Source: Dermanyssus gallinae
Taxonomy: Eukaryota; Arthropoda; Arachnida; Mesostigmata; Dermanyssidae
Assembly (NCBI GenBank): GCA_003439945.1
Contig: QVRM01001791.1
Coordinates: 310,001 to 374,000 of the forward strand
DNA length: 64,000 bases
Direction: 5' to 3'
The notes under the pieces were generated by a model. It was given only the letters and a program-made list of their open reading frames with translations, was not told where the DNA came from and made no database searches. Position 1 is the stretch's first letter, and each line of letters begins with the position of its first letter. Position numbers and translations under genes: made by a program. Positions 34,913 to 46,379 of the stretch are shown piece after piece.

Positions 34913-35775
34913 CTACCAGTCGAGCTTATCCTCGAGGCAGCCCCTCATTGTGCCCATAATTGCTGCCGCATTGCCGCGCTGAACCGTCAGAGATAGCCGC
35001 TGGAGTCAAAAGTCGAAAGCTCTTTTGTCCCCCGTCGTGAGTTCAATTCGTTTGCCAATCTTCTGTAAAAGCGACTGCATGCCTCAGGGTCCCCTAGTGT
35101 CTCCAATACTAGTGGCACAAAAATGAACTCGTTGGTGAGCTGGGCGTATTTGTTGGTCTTTAGACGTTCAGCCTTGCGTGCTGTGGAGCCAGCGGCTGAT
35201 GCGCTAGCCTCCATGTTCGAGGGGGCGAGCGTGTCGGTGACTGTAGCATCCCAAATAAGCGCCTTTCCCCTTTCAAAAGGGATAAGGGTGAGACCGTCAG
35301 GCCCTTTTCCGTCGCTTCTTAGGAGGCCGGTTGGCTCGCGAATGCATGACAGTAGAGCTGGCCTTAAGGCCCGGGCGGTAATCTCGTTAATCTCGCTGTG
35401 ACGGCTTTGACGTCCTTCGCTTCTCTTGCAGGATAGCCCGTGGGTTCCCCAAATGTCCACTTGTGCTCCGCACGGACACCGGTGTTCCTTTGTTAGTCTT
35501 GTTCCAAACCTCAAGCCGATGCACAGACGAAAACTTTCGTGATCAAGTAAAGCGTCAAGGTTTGAGAAAGGGCTTGGAGCCATTTGCTAGCCCCTTTTTA
35601 GACAACCGCCTGTAGTCGGGCTTTGTCTGCCGTGTACAGTGCATCGGACAGTAAACGCTGATATTTCTTGGATACTATGAGATCGTCATAGGACCTCTGC
35701 AGGTGTTTGTTTGGCTCTGGGAGTAGGCCTGCGAGGTTCTTGAATCTTGTATCAGCAGCTTCTTTGGCATCCTAA
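34913..35775 (-). pseudogene. Family E: CHH, PDG-WDAT and C-terminal tail
   Basis: This is the longest copy in the window. From the right it reads AADTRFKNLAGLLPEPNKHL, QRSYDDLIVSKKYQRLLSDA, then LCIGLRFGTRLTKEHRCPCG, DIWGTHGLSCKRSEGRQSRH, LRSDGKGPDGLTLIPFERGK, ALIWDATVTDTLAPSN, TNKYAQLTNEFIFVPLVLET, and after a frameshift near 35000 RLSLTVQRGNAAAIMGTMRG, ending in DW before TAG at 34913-34915. AATAAA signals follow within 100 bases, consistent with a 3' end. The Cys/His set (HRCPC...HGLSC) and the PDG...WDAT core are conserved with 7958-8530. It lies inside the putative GPCR intron on the same strand. Catalytic RT motifs are outside the surviving part. Confidence 0.75.
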
Positions 35776-36019
35776 TTTCATAAATATACTTACGCAGACG
35801 CCATGAATGCACATACTGGCCAGCCGGATAGTTAGTTTACCATTCGTATGAAGTCTAAAATGGTTCGACACGCGAAGCCTGAACACTGAACTTTCCTAGC
35901 CGGTACCTTACTGACATACATACCATATTTAGATGCTAAATCTAGAACACAATTGTGACACCAAGCGTCTATTATTATCAGTGTGGGTACTCATTCTGAA
36001 ATAATAAAAATGCAATCAA

Positions 36020-36245
36020 TTTAATAAACAAAACAAACAAAAAAACAAACATGGGTGGGGGTGGATGGTAATGCACCATCTATTTTTATTGAGACATCTG
36101 TGCTCCCCGTTTATTTTTCGATCATGGTCGATTTTTTTTAATCCAATCCGGCATTCACCTTGTTGAGGAGTGGCCGGTCTGGGTCTCGAACCCAGGCCTC
36201 CGGAATGCAAGGCAAAGGTTTTTGCCACTAAGCCGTCTTGCTCGG
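36020..36245 (-). repeat. tRNA-derived SINE, family 1, copy 2
   Basis: On the minus strand it starts CCGAGCAAGACGGCTTAGTG (A box) with GGTTCGAGACCC (B box), then AAGGTGAATGCCGGATTGG as in the copy at 8551-8735. An A/C-rich body follows to about 36020. The B box here is perfect. It sits against the endonuclease relic at 36246 and is inside the presumed GPCR intron. Confidence 0.8.
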
Positions 36246-36500
36246 ATGTCGGATATTCAGCATCAAATGAAATAGAAAACGAAATGGCATTGTGGTCGGA
36301 TGGAATTGGCGACTGAAATACTCGTATATCCTCAATGATAGACGGGTCTGAGGTTAAAACTAAATCAATAATAGAGCCCACATTGTCGTCGTCATCGTCT
36401 GAGATACCTAACACTCTTTCCTCAGTGACAATACAAATGTTCGGAAAACGTCTCTCAAACAGTCGCACTTCGCAGGAAAATGTGCCTATCTATTTATTCA
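36246..36500 (-). pseudogene. CR1-like LINE endonuclease, C-terminal fragment
   Basis: The frame reads RLFERRFPNICIVTEERVLG, then SIIDLVLTSDPSIIEDIRVF and PIPSDHNAISFSISFD. The LDLVLTSDP and SDHNAI blocks are the last motifs of APE-type endonucleases in CR1/L2-group LINEs, and the His of SDH is catalytic. SINE copy 2 truncates it on the 3' side. No stop interrupts the short piece, but no other domain is attached. Confidence 0.75.
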
Positions 36501-36766
36501 TTAAAATGATTTTCGTATCCCACTAATTAACGAGTGTTTTGTTATTACTCCGACGACAACTTGACAACATTGCCGACCGCCCCCAGCGAATGGCTGGTGC
36601 GAAGATGGTCGTGTGTTAGTTACTTTTTTGACGGTCAGCCATTCTGGGGCGTCAGCCATTCCGTCACCCATTCGTTTACTCGAACGCCGCTGGAAAAGCG
36701 GCCGGTGCGGCCGGTAAAAGCTGCTGCCATAAGCGGCCGCAAGCAAAAATATGCGACATAACTTAC

Positions 36767-36929
36767 GCATTTTTATTGCCTGAAAGCGTGACGGCCGACA
36801 GCGCAGCAGTTGGAGGATGGCCTGTCGATACTGTCGATTGAAGCCGCCGTAAATGACGGGATTCACCAGCGAGTTGGAGAACGCCAGAAATGTCACGAAC
36901 GAAGATAGTGTTGAGAACCATTCCGGCAT
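36767..36929 (-). CDS. Class A (rhodopsin-like) GPCR, TM7 exon
   Basis: The exon encodes MPEWFSTLSSFVTFLAFSNS followed by LVNPVIYGGFNRQYRQAILQ. This has a hydrophobic seventh transmembrane helix, the NPxxY motif (NPVIY) that switches rhodopsin-like receptors, and an amphipathic helix 8 ending LLRC, whose Cys could be palmitoylated. Receptors of this class sit in the plasma membrane and signal through G proteins. The minus strand shows an acceptor TTTGCAG ending at 36930, preceded by a CTG-rich tract. A strong donor C|GTAAGT lies at 36766. Exon length is 163 bp, ending in phase 1. TM1-TM6 exons should lie upstream (higher coordinates, possibly beyond the window), and I could not find them. Ligand class is not decidable from TM7. 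Confidence 0.8.
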
Positions 36930-37612
36930 CTGCAAACAAGAGCAGCAGCAGCAGCAACAGCATGAGAATGATAACAACAACATCAACAACAAACATAATA
37001 CGAGCAACACATTAATTACAACAATAACAGTAATAGCAGCAGCAGCAGTAGTAATCACAACAAAGCAAAATTTGTCACCATAAACTTTCATGTTTTGCGT
37101 GTATGAGCAAATTGTAGAGCGCGTCAGATCCACCTCCACAATAACTACTAAATTGACCATGTGGGCTTTTACTATGCTTATTGCTTACAAGCCTGAATTC
37201 GATCTTAAACTCTACAACTTGCTTCCGTTCGGTCGCCTATTCATCAACGCGGCGTTAACAGATTAACAGCCAGGGTGTTCAAGGCCGCTTTCTAAAATGT
37301 GTAGCCCGGAGGTTTAATGCAGATCGAAAATCAATCGCTTCACCAAGAAACGTGAAAACGTGCGGAAAAGGCTTACTCAGGGTAGATACATTGAATAACT
37401 TCTACTTTAGTCTCAGACAATTGAAAAAATGCCTATAAACTATGTATAAAAGTGCGTGTCAGAAGCTGCCATACTCGAGTTTGTAAACAATGCGTATGCT
37501 TTCGCACATAATTAGACTCGTTTATGCAGACTTTACAAAACTGCAAGCTTTTTGTACCACAAATCCTCTTTTTGTAACGTGACATTGTATTGATAAAACG
37601 AAGCAAAAATGT

Positions 37613-37646
<34 letters not shown>

Positions 37647-37968
37647 AATAGTAGGCCCTGATATAAGCCAAATATTATATAAATATACATATTGTATGCA
37701 TATGTATATAGATGAATTTATTTATGCTTGCATTAGTATATGTCACAATATATCGAGCAAGACATAAGATGCAAGCACCTTCCCTCTGCCAAGGGAACTG
37801 CCAAGCGCCAAGGACCATTCAAGTTGACCCAGCAGGAGACTATTACAAGTTTCCAGATACTGCATTGTTTGATGTTGTAATATGATATAGATTGTTCTCG
37901 GGCTTCGGTGCGGCCGGTTTTTCATAGCGACACCTTTAAAGAAATACACGGCCGAACGGTTTCCTCAT
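36930..37968 (-). other. Probable GPCR intron; (CTG)n/(CAG)n and (TA)n tracts
   Basis: CAG-type runs occur at about 36942-36963 and 37036-37052 on the plus strand, and a (TA)n at 37615-37636. The long hydrophobic open frame upstream of the exon (36930-37160, minus) is a product of these repeats. A second (TA)n array (37969-37991) receives the mariner insertion. Confidence 0.5.
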
Positions 37969-37991
37969 ATATATATATATATATATATATA

Positions 37992-39291
37992 CAGGTAGTT
38001 CAATAAGTTCTTAGAATGAGCTTTTTAGAATTCGAATTTTGGCGCGCTTCCACCGCTATTAGGAACTGCAACTTTTCGACTGCCAGCAGCCAAAATATTA
38101 TGGTGATTGGCCGTTGCAATTTTGTTTGATCGCTTTTCCCGTGCAACGTAGCGGCGTGATTTTGAAAAATGGAGAAAAAAGAGTTTCGAGTGGTTATCAA
38201 GCATTTTATTTCAAAGGTTGGAATGCGACCCAAGTGAAAACTGAGTTAGACGAGGTGTACGGTGACTCTGCGCCATGTTTTGCCACTGCTTCCAACTGGA
38301 TTAATAAGTTAAAAAGAGGTCGCAGGAGCACCGGGATGAACTACGTTCAAAACGCTCAAAAACGGCAACTGATTAGGAAAACGTGGAAAAGGTGCGAAAA
38401 CTCGTTGCCGCAGATAAGCGAGTGAACATTAGGGAGATAGCGGAGGCCTTGAAGATCAGTTTTGGTAGTGTGCATTTCATCCTGCACGAAAACTTGAAGA
38501 TGAAAGAGCTCAGAGAAAAAAAGGCTGCCGCATTTGCTGAACCAAGGCCAAAAAACGCGCCTGTTTTCGCTTCACAGCGAAATTTGGCCAAGATGTCAAA
38601 CAATCCGTCGGATTTTTGGCGCAGATTCATGACCGTCGATGAAAGCTGGGTCCATCACTACATGCCCGAAACCCAAGAAGCATCTTGCCAATGGTGTGCA
38701 CCTGATGAAGGACCTCCGAAGAGGGTGCGGACAACGGCATTGACCGGAAAGGTGATGGCTACAGTTTTTTAAAACCAACGTAGAATAATGCTGGTCGACT
38801 ACCTTGAGAGCGGTAAAACGATCACAGGAGAATATTAGGCAAGACTGTTAGACTGCCTTTAGCAAGAACTCATCGTGAAACGGCCCGCTTTGCAGAAGAA
38901 GGTTGTCCTGTTTCACCAGGACAACATGTTTCACAATGCTCCTGCACACAAGTCCCGGCAAGCATCGGCAAAACTGGCCCAACTGAGGTTCGAACTTATT
39001 GAACAACCTTCCTATTCTCCAGACCTGGCCCCCTCTGATTATTTCCTCTTTGGACATTTGAAGAATAGTCTCGGTGGAAAGCGTTTTTCCAGCAATGAAG
39101 AGGTTAAGGCTGCTGTCAATGCCTATTTTCAGTCTAAAGACGCGGAATTCTACTTAAGAGGTATAAAAGCGCTGAAATCTTGGTGGGAAAAGTGTATTGA
39201 GCATCTCGGGGAGTATATCGAATAAGATAAATTTAAAAACATGATTTGGAAAATTCTTGGTTTTCATTCTAAGAACTTATTGAACTACCTG
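37992..39291 (+). mobile_element. Mariner element M1, full length, inactive
   Basis: Terminal inverted repeats CAGGTAGTTCAATAAGTTCT (left) and its complement ending CTACCTG (39291) are flanked by TA. The 1300-bp length is standard for mariner. The transposase, starting ATG at about 38168, would cut and paste at TA sites. Visible parts are the N-terminal HTH (FRVVIKH, GWNATQVKTELDEVYGD), VRKLVAADKRVNIREIAEAL and catalytic boxes TVDESWVHHY, LFHQDN and SPDLAPSDYFLFGHLK. All three aspartates are present. One base is lost near 38208, another shift occurs near 38335, stops occur near 38771 and 38837, and 12 extra bases split HQDN from APAH. Without that insert the last two aspartates have the normal 34 residues between them. 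It is inserted in a (TA)n array. Confidence 0.9.
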
Positions 39292-39315
39292 TATATATAT
39301 ATATATATATATATA

Positions 39316-39374
39316 TAACCAAGTGGAAAACTGATAAAAAAGCAAGTGATAAAATGCCGTTTAACAGTTTGTCT

Positions 39375-39417
<43 letters not shown>

Positions 39418-39476
39418 CAGACAAACTGTTAAACGTCATTTTATCACTTGCTTTTTATCAGTTTTCCACTTGGTTA
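39316..39476. repeat. MITE-like palindrome with (TA)n loop
   Basis: Arms of ~67 bp (TAACCAAGTGGAAAACTGAT at 39316 and its complement ending 39476) pair almost perfectly. The loop is a (TA)n array at about 39383-39414 flanked by CACA/TGTG. TA flanks fit a Tc1/mariner-type target duplication. It begins 24 bp after mariner M1, separated only by (TA)n. Confidence 0.85.
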
Positions 39477-40859
39477 GCCTTACTGCCTGCGAAGAAAAGA
39501 CAACTTTACACGACCGCCTGCGTGTGGATTGAATCCGAGAGGGCTCACCACTAAGATAAATATAGCAATAAGGCAAGGAAAGACTTGTAGCAGCAAAGAC
39601 TGAGTCATCTGTACATGCGCCACAACAATTTTCGCTCGGTCTGCAGGGACCTCATGATAAATGAGATAAAGGAAAACCCGTCGATGGTCTGGCTGAGATA
39701 GCGTGAGCCTACAGCTTGAACTAATAATAATATTGTGCAGTTCAAAAATCTAATGCAAAAATAAGGTAACTTTTTAGGTCTGGCCTTTGCTGCCCTAAAA
39801 TCTCAAGCCTTGTGACCACATAGTAATTTAAATGTTTGGTACGTGGACGCCGCGACAGTGTGTAGACCAGCCGGCTCAATCGTAAGTAATATTTTTTTAC
39901 TTTTGTTTATCGTTAGTAATATACATTTTATTTAAGTCCAAGGTGCAACACGTTAAAAAACAAAGCCCACTTGTGTTAAGTAGGAGCAGAGGTGAGGTAT
40001 CACAACATAAGTATCACAAGAATACGAACAAGCTGTGCTGTATTTTTGGCAAAACAGCCTAATGTCATCTAGGTTCATTTAGATCATCCTACGTTGCTTA
40101 TCTACCAAGCACTGCCAATACCAACTAGCAAAATACGATAGTATTATCAAAGAGATACTCGTGGAGCAGACCAAGCATGTTTGTCGTTAAGGAGGAAGAT
40201 CTTGGAATAAAGAGGGATGTATAGTTTATTTATACTTATCCGGTACACAGCCTCATACAACCTCCAAAACCTTCCAAAAAAAGCCTCTATTAACCAAATT
40301 GTACGCTTTGCGGACTCACAAGGAGAGGCGACCAGAGGAGATGATGAAAAGTCAGCAGTGCAGCATACAGCGACGGCAGAAGCGAAGTTCTCAAGTCAGA
40401 CTAAAGCCGGATCCTACTCCTCTGGAGAGGCATTTTGGCTAGTACAAACTAAACTAGAAGATCATTACAGTTATAAAGGCTACAACTACTAACCGTGTTC
40501 TTTGTGGAATGTGTCCAGAAAAGGCAAAGGTTCTTCTTCTTCTTCTTCTTACGAACGCTTTTATTGAAGGCTGGTTCGAAAGGCGCCACTCTCTTTAGGA
40601 AGGTAAGCTTCATTCCGAGCCACAAAAACACGTCAGCAAAAGCATAATAACATTCCTAGTAAAGGGTCGGAAAGACTGAAGGAAGCCGCAAAAGACCAAC
40701 GAAGGGCGAACATCTGCGACAGAGGTCATAATACTCATGCAGAGAAACGCCGCATCCGTTGTCAGCTTCTTCGAATGATGTGGGCGGGCGTGCGATGCAT
40801 TCACGCCAGAGTGGCAAGGAACAGACCGTGTACTCATTTGAGATCATTTAAAAGAGTGA
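39477..40859. other. Unassigned stretch
   Basis: A 91-codon frame at 40217-40492 and a CTT run near 40531-40550 are the only notable items. No family was recognised. The end may contain N-terminal RT debris of the fragment that starts at 40860. Confidence 0.4.
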
Positions 40860-41400
40860 AAAATTCATTTATGCTTATGCAGTACGCCGCTGATGTGGTA
40901 GTGTACTTGTCGACTAGGTTTCACCTATAGATAGAGATAAGCTCTAGCAATGCTACGCTACAACACTACTACCGCGCTGCATAGATTGGAAATTAACGTC
41001 GATCGATTAGGCTTAGCTTTGAAAATCAGATGAGGAGGCCGTTTACGTTTGCCCGCCTGGACGAGACGCAACGGTTGCAACGACAATTGGTTATTGGTTT
41101 GTCAACCTATCTACTTTTTTTTGCATCTGGAGCAAGAACTCAGCCAAAACTAGCACGAGAATCGTTTTCGTGCCACGTTCACGAACGTGTCAGAAAAGCA
41201 CTAGCTGCAACGTGTGCCATATTGCCAAGTATTGCATTGATTGCCAGCCACTGCGTTTAATTGGTTTGAGACAACGCAACGCGACGTTTTCAGACCTACA
41301 AGGCTGAAGCCTACTCCGAAAGTGTTTTAGGCTTGCACTATTTAAGTCGCAATAGATTGCTCTACTTTCCCTCATAAAGCTGGCTCTTTTCGAAGAATCT
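40860..41400 (+). pseudogene. Family L copy H: RT palm and thumb remnant
   Basis: Decayed pieces follow the order of the family RT: QYAADVVVYLSTRF near 40878, where YADD has become YAAD; LEINVDRLG; ALKIR.GGRLRLP; TYL; and ESFSCHVHERVRKALAATCA, matching SFRSHIQERVRKTTIAAAAI of the copy at 52612-56366. The next frame gives LLRKCFRLALFKSQ and LALFEE, in the place of FLKRALGLH...PLLIEDL in copy C. Many stops are present. It was identified by the order of weak matches, so boundaries are approximate. Confidence 0.6.
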
Positions 41401-42514
41401 AACGCGACGTTTTAGTCTCGAAGACAAACGGCTATGAAGCAGCAACCTGCACAATTGAGAACGTAAAATAGCTAGGAGCTGTGTAGCGGCTTTTACAAAA
41501 CCCATGCTACAACGGACAGGAGATGGATCTCACCGCCAGACAAAAGCCGACCCACCCCACGCTGCTGTCACGCTGTCATTGCGCTGAATGGCTCTCACGC
41601 ATGGAATATCATTATATATGTGTGAGAGCGCCGATCGCCGCGAAGCATGTCGCTGTCGTCTCTATGGATCAACTTGTTCGACGGATCATTTCAGTACTAT
41701 ATTGTCGGTAACCACCAGGTAGGGGGAGGCAGCTTGCCTAATATGCATGCATATATCCGAAGAAGTGAGTATGCTTCAAGCCGGTTTGAGGGCATTCTCG
41801 TCCGTTATCCGTGAAATGAGGCCGTTTATAAGGAGACGATTTCATGTCTGGGTTTTAGTTCTTAATTGAGTACATAATCAATGCAATGCTTCTGGTCTTC
41901 TTCAGTTATCTTCGGTTTGCCCAATGAATCAGACACAACAAGACTACGGCGTAATGTATGTACATGTGGCGCGACAGGCTGGCTAAGGTTGAACGCCTAG
42001 TAGGGTAGCCGGGCACCTATCACCACGGCACAATCTCGCTTCCACTGCGAGAGAAGACATGTTGACTTGTTGTCAAGAGTCAGCCTTTGCGATGTCAAGG
42101 TCCTGCGTGGTTGGTTGATGCACAGACGGAGTCAGGCAAGCTAAGAAAGCAAACATATTTCTTTCACATGCCATGGCCAGTCGTTAGGCATTCTACGCCG
42201 TACAGGCCCTTCTTTTGAAATGCTGCGTCAGCTCTTATAGCAACCGAACGCTGTGTGTGTGCAACATATTACTTGAAACCTCACCCTAACGGCGACCAAC
42301 AGACTTGAACAACCGAGGAAGATGTGCAATCGCCTTTGCGCGGAGAAAACTTCTTGTCTCTGCTACATCCCGCCGTACAGGTTTGTCTAAGCTAAACGGT
42401 TTCCGTTTATCTAACACCAAATGGTGTAAGACGTAAATGTGGTGTGTCATCATCGCGTAGTCGTACCTCCTGTTTGACATCGCTATTGCAACAACAAGGA
42501 ACTAGTGTTGTAAT
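41401..42514. other. Unassigned stretch
   Basis: A frame at 41523-41710 lies where a family L C-terminus would be expected, but the zinc-finger pattern cannot be read. The remainder to 42514 shows no motif or structured repeat. Confidence 0.35.
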
Positions 42515-42527
42515 ATATTTATTATGG

Positions 42528-42549
42528 TTTATTAACACCCATTTTAGGT
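42528..42549 (-). promoter_or_regulatory. Family L 3' stem-loop, isolated tail
   Basis: On the minus strand ACCTA-AAA-TGGGT is followed by GTTAATAAACC, the same layout as the 3' end of copy A. The third stem position differs but still pairs as U-G. Flanking bases (GATGTACTT upstream, CATAATAA downstream) also match copy A, so this is a 5'-truncated insertion of little more than the 3' tail. Confidence 0.7.
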
Positions 42550-42672
42550 AAATTACTAACAAGTACATCAGTCCACCTTACCGTCCGCGCATATTAGTCC
42601 AGCATTCATCTAGCGTAAAATAACTCTGCAAATGGTAAAGTAAGCCGCTTTGTAATTGCGGTATCTTGGGCG

Positions 42673-43208
<536 letters not shown>

Positions 43209-44532
43209 CGAGGTGTGTTCAAAAATTAAGTATCGCGACTTTTGTGTTTTTTCAAAAATTATTCATTTATTCATGAATATCTATTTTGTCCCCTTCAAAG
43301 TAATCCCCATGAGATATTATACACTTGTGCCAACGGTTTTTCCAATCTTCGAAGCACTTCAAAAAACCATTTTTTTATCTTGTTCAGCTCCTCCTTCGAT
43401 GCCGTCTTTATCTCGTCAAGCGTAGCGTAACGTCGTCCTTTCATGGGCCTCTTCAGTTTAGGGAACAAGGAAAAGCCACAGGGGGCCAGATCTGGGGAAT
43501 ACGGTGGCTGCGGCATCATTAGTGTGTTGTTTTTGGCCAAAAACTCGCGCACAAGCAACGATGTGTGAGCAGGGGCGTTATCGTGGTGCAAAAGCCAATT
43601 TTTGTTCTTCCACAAATCCGGGCGTTTCTGGCGGATTGCTTCGCGCAAATTGCGCATAACTTGCAGGTAATATTCCTTATTGACCGTTCTACCCTGTGGC
43701 AAGAACTCATGATGCACCACGCCCCTGCAATCGAAGAAAACTGTCAGCAAAACTTTCACATTCGACCGAACTTGGCGCGCTTTTTTCGGTCTTGGTTCGT
43801 GCGGCAGCTTCCATTGAGATGATTGAGCTTTGGTTTCCACGTCATAACCATAAACCCACGATTCGTCACCAGTTATGACCCTCTCAACGCAAATTTGGGT
43901 CGTCGCGGACAGAGTCCAACATCTCATTAGCAATGTTCATGCGATGCTGTTTTTGGTCGCAATTGAGCAATTTTGGTACGAATTTCGCGGCGACCCGTCT
44001 CATGCCCAAATCATTGATAAAAATCGAATGGCACGAGCCAATCGATATGTTTAGGTCCTCAGCAACTTCTCTAACGGTGATTCGACGATTGGCCAATACC
44101 ATTTTCTCCACTTCATTAATTTTTTCGTCTGTTGTTGAAGTGCTCGGGCGTCCGGCACGCTCTTCGTCGTTCACATCTTCTCGGCCTTCTGTGAACATTT
44201 TGTACCACCGATAAACGTTGCTTCGGTCCAAGGTAGCTTCTCCGTATGCCACAGTCAACATTAGGAATGCATCCGCGCACTTAATTTCGTTTTTCACACA
44301 AAATTTGATACAGGTTCTTTGATCCATTTTTTTGAATAGGTAAAAATCGAAGACGATCCAAAACACGTGCAAGCAAAGCAGCTGTCAACAATTAAGTGAA
44401 CATTCAAAATGGCCGAGCTTGTCGGCATAAGTGAGAGACATGAGTACCAACATAACGCCACAAAAAATCGAAATTCGAATATACGTAACCCGCGAAATTT
44501 CAAAAGTCGCGATACTTTTTGAACACACCTCG
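43209..44532 (-). mobile_element. Mariner element A, full length, one frameshift and a lost catalytic Asp
   Basis: Ends CGAGGTGTGTTCAAAAATTA (43209) and its complement finishing CACACCTCG (44532) are flanked by TA. The transposase reads leftward from ATG at 44327 (MDQRTCIKFCVKNEIKCADA) through YGEATLDRSNVYRWYKMFTE, ERAGRPSTSTTDEKI and the second helix-turn-helix (RRITVREVAEDLNISIGS). A single-base indel near 43895 changes frame. Then come ITGDESWVYGYD, WLLHHDNAPAH and SPDLAPCGFSLFPKLK. The third catalytic residue, 34 residues after the second, should be Asp but is Gly. The protein ends at 43295. Apart from these two lesions the element is well preserved and so rather young. Its ends and protein are unrelated to the M1/M2 mariner family. 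Confidence 0.9.
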
Positions 44533-44545
44533 TATGCAGATGATA

Positions 44546-45585
44546 CAGGTAGTTCAACAAGTTCTTAAAATGAAAACCAAGAATTTTCCAAATCTTGTTT
44601 TTAATTTTTTCTTATTCGATATACTCCCCGAGAAGCTCAATACACGTTTCCTACCGATATTTCAGAGCATTTATACCTCTTGAGTAAAATTCTGCGTCTT
44701 TAGACTGAAAATAGGCATTGACAGCAGTATATGTAACCTCTTCATTGCTGGAAAAACGCTTTCCACCGAGACGATTCTTCAAATGTCTGAAGAGGAAATA
44801 ATCAGAGGGGGCCAGGTCTGGAGAATAGGAAGGTTGTTCAATAAGTTCGAACCTCAGTTGGGCCAGTTTTGCCGATGCTTGCCGCGACTTGTGTGCATGA
44901 GCATTGCTCTGGTGAAACAGGACAACCTTATTCTGCAAAGCGGACCGTTTCACAATGAGTTCTTGCTTCAGGCAGTCCAACAGTCTTGCATAATATTCTC
45001 GTGAGATCGTTTTACCGCTCTCAAGGTAGTCGACCAGACTTATTCCACGTTGGTCCCAAAAAGAGTTTTTTCATCTTCAAGTTCTCGTGCAGGATGAAAT
45101 GCACACTACCCAAACTGATCCCCAAGGCCTCCGATATTTCCTTAATGTTCACTCGCTTATCTGCGGCAACGATTTTCCGCACTTTTTCCACGTTTTCCTC
45201 ATCAGTTGCCGTTTTTGGGCGTCCTGAACGTAGTTCATCCTCGGTGCTCCTGCGACCTCTTTTTAACTCATTAATCTAGTTGGAAACAGTGGCAAAATAT
45301 GGCGCAGAGTCACCGTACACTTCGTCTAACTCAGTTTTCACTTGGGTCGCATTCCAACTTTTGAAATAAAAACGCTTGATAACCACTCGAAACTCTTTTG
45401 TTCTCAATTTTTCAAAATCACGCCGATACGTTGCACGGGAAAAGCGATCAAACGAAATCGCAACGGCCAATCACCATAATATTTTGACTGCTAGCAATCG
45501 AAAAGTTGCCGTTTCCAATAGCGGTGAAAGCGCGAAAAAATTCGAATTCTGAAAAGCTCAATTTAAGAACTTGTAGAACTACCTG
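44546..45585 (-). mobile_element. Mariner element M2, internally deleted relative of M1
   Basis: Ends CAGGTAGTTCAACAAGTTCT (44546) and CTACCTG (45585) with TA flanks show the same family as M1 at 37992-39291, in opposite orientation. Its 1040 bp lacks about 260 bp: the coding jumps from LKMKKL to FWDQRG, removing the first catalytic Asp. The second box reads HQSNAHAH instead of HQDNAPAH, so the second Asp is gone too. The third (SPDLAPSDYFLF) is intact. The N-terminal part (TKEFRVVIKRFYFKSWNATQ) is better preserved than in M1. It lies 13 bp from mariner A. Confidence 0.9.
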
Positions 45586-45765
45586 TATGGTGGTCATCGC
45601 ACATCGCAATTTAGGCGATCCAGCGCAATACCTTTATGACAGTGGTGTTCGTTGTCTTGAACAAGCTTGAGATAAACACCAGGAAGGCCAATGTTACAAA
45701 ATGTAGGCTTAGAGATCGATTCGCTGCCAAAAACATTAGATGTTGCTGTGGCCAATCGTTAGAGT
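45586..45765 (+). pseudogene. LINE RT palm fragment interrupted by two mariners
   Basis: Just right of M2 the frame reads MVVIAHRNLGDPAQYLYDSG followed by VRCLEQA, then in another frame VGLEIDSLPKT. This is the usual course after a YADD box. The 13 bases left between the two mariners (44533-44545) encode the YADD itself, and GTGGTAATG before 43209 precedes it. The RT is thus split into three pieces. Family assignment is open: MVVIAH and GLEI...KT fit R1 or Jockey groups. Confidence 0.6.
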
Positions 45766-46129
45766 AGCTCTTACCTGTATTTTGACCTTCGGGTTCATCG
45801 CACGGAAGTGGCGTTTACAGCGCATATATAGGAAATATTACGAACGGCTCTTCTGTATTTGCGGTAAGGAAATAAGGCAATGCCTAAGGACTGCTCGTTT
45901 GCTCAGCAGTAAGGCTATTCGTGTTCACGATTGTTCCGTGTCTCCGGATTGATGTATGGTCTTGACAGGGTATGGAACCACCTTACGCTAGCGAATTTCA
46001 ACCAGCTTGCAAGGTGTTTTTCATAATATATAAAGCGAATGCTTTGTTTGTCAATGCCAGCAAGCGACCAATTTGTGTATCTCACATCAGACTATTCACC
46101 AGGTACTGATCGAGTCCAACTAAGGCTAA

Positions 46130-46370
46130 AGATGCCGCGCACAGTACCTTACGAACGTTTTATTTCGGGGTGGAAAACTAAAGTCGATAAGGCCAGCCGG
46201 AAGGTGGGGATTTGCACGTATTTAATGTTTTGCACCTTTGATCTGGCCCTGCACGTGACAGTCGCCACGTATACACCATGTGCGGTCTTTCACGACGAGC
46301 ACGAGTTGTGCACTGCCGGTCCTGCCAAGAGAGGTGTGCCAAGTACCATGCAGTGGTATTTTTATGTTTG
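46130..46370 (+). pseudogene. Family L C-terminal zinc-finger fragment
   Basis: A frame near 46310 reads HCRSCQERCAKYHAV, the family zinc finger (CxxC...C.RYHA). The preceding bases TCGCCACGTATACACCA recur at 49446 ahead of another copy of the same finger. Nothing further upstream can be tied to the family with confidence, although a 111-codon frame (46039-46374) spans the site. Confidence 0.6.
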
Positions 46371-46379
46371 CTAAAAACG

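Noticed and set aside
36501..36766. Open frame continuing past the TM7 exon to 36501
   Set aside because: A strong GTAAGT donor at 36766 and a phase-matched downstream exon make readthrough into intron the better explanation for this open stretch.
36930..37160. Hydrophobic extension of the TM7 frame that could look like more transmembrane helices
   Set aside because: The stretch is CTG/GTT-type repeat translated as Leu/Val/Cys, and a good acceptor (TTTGCAG) lies at its edge, so it is intron.
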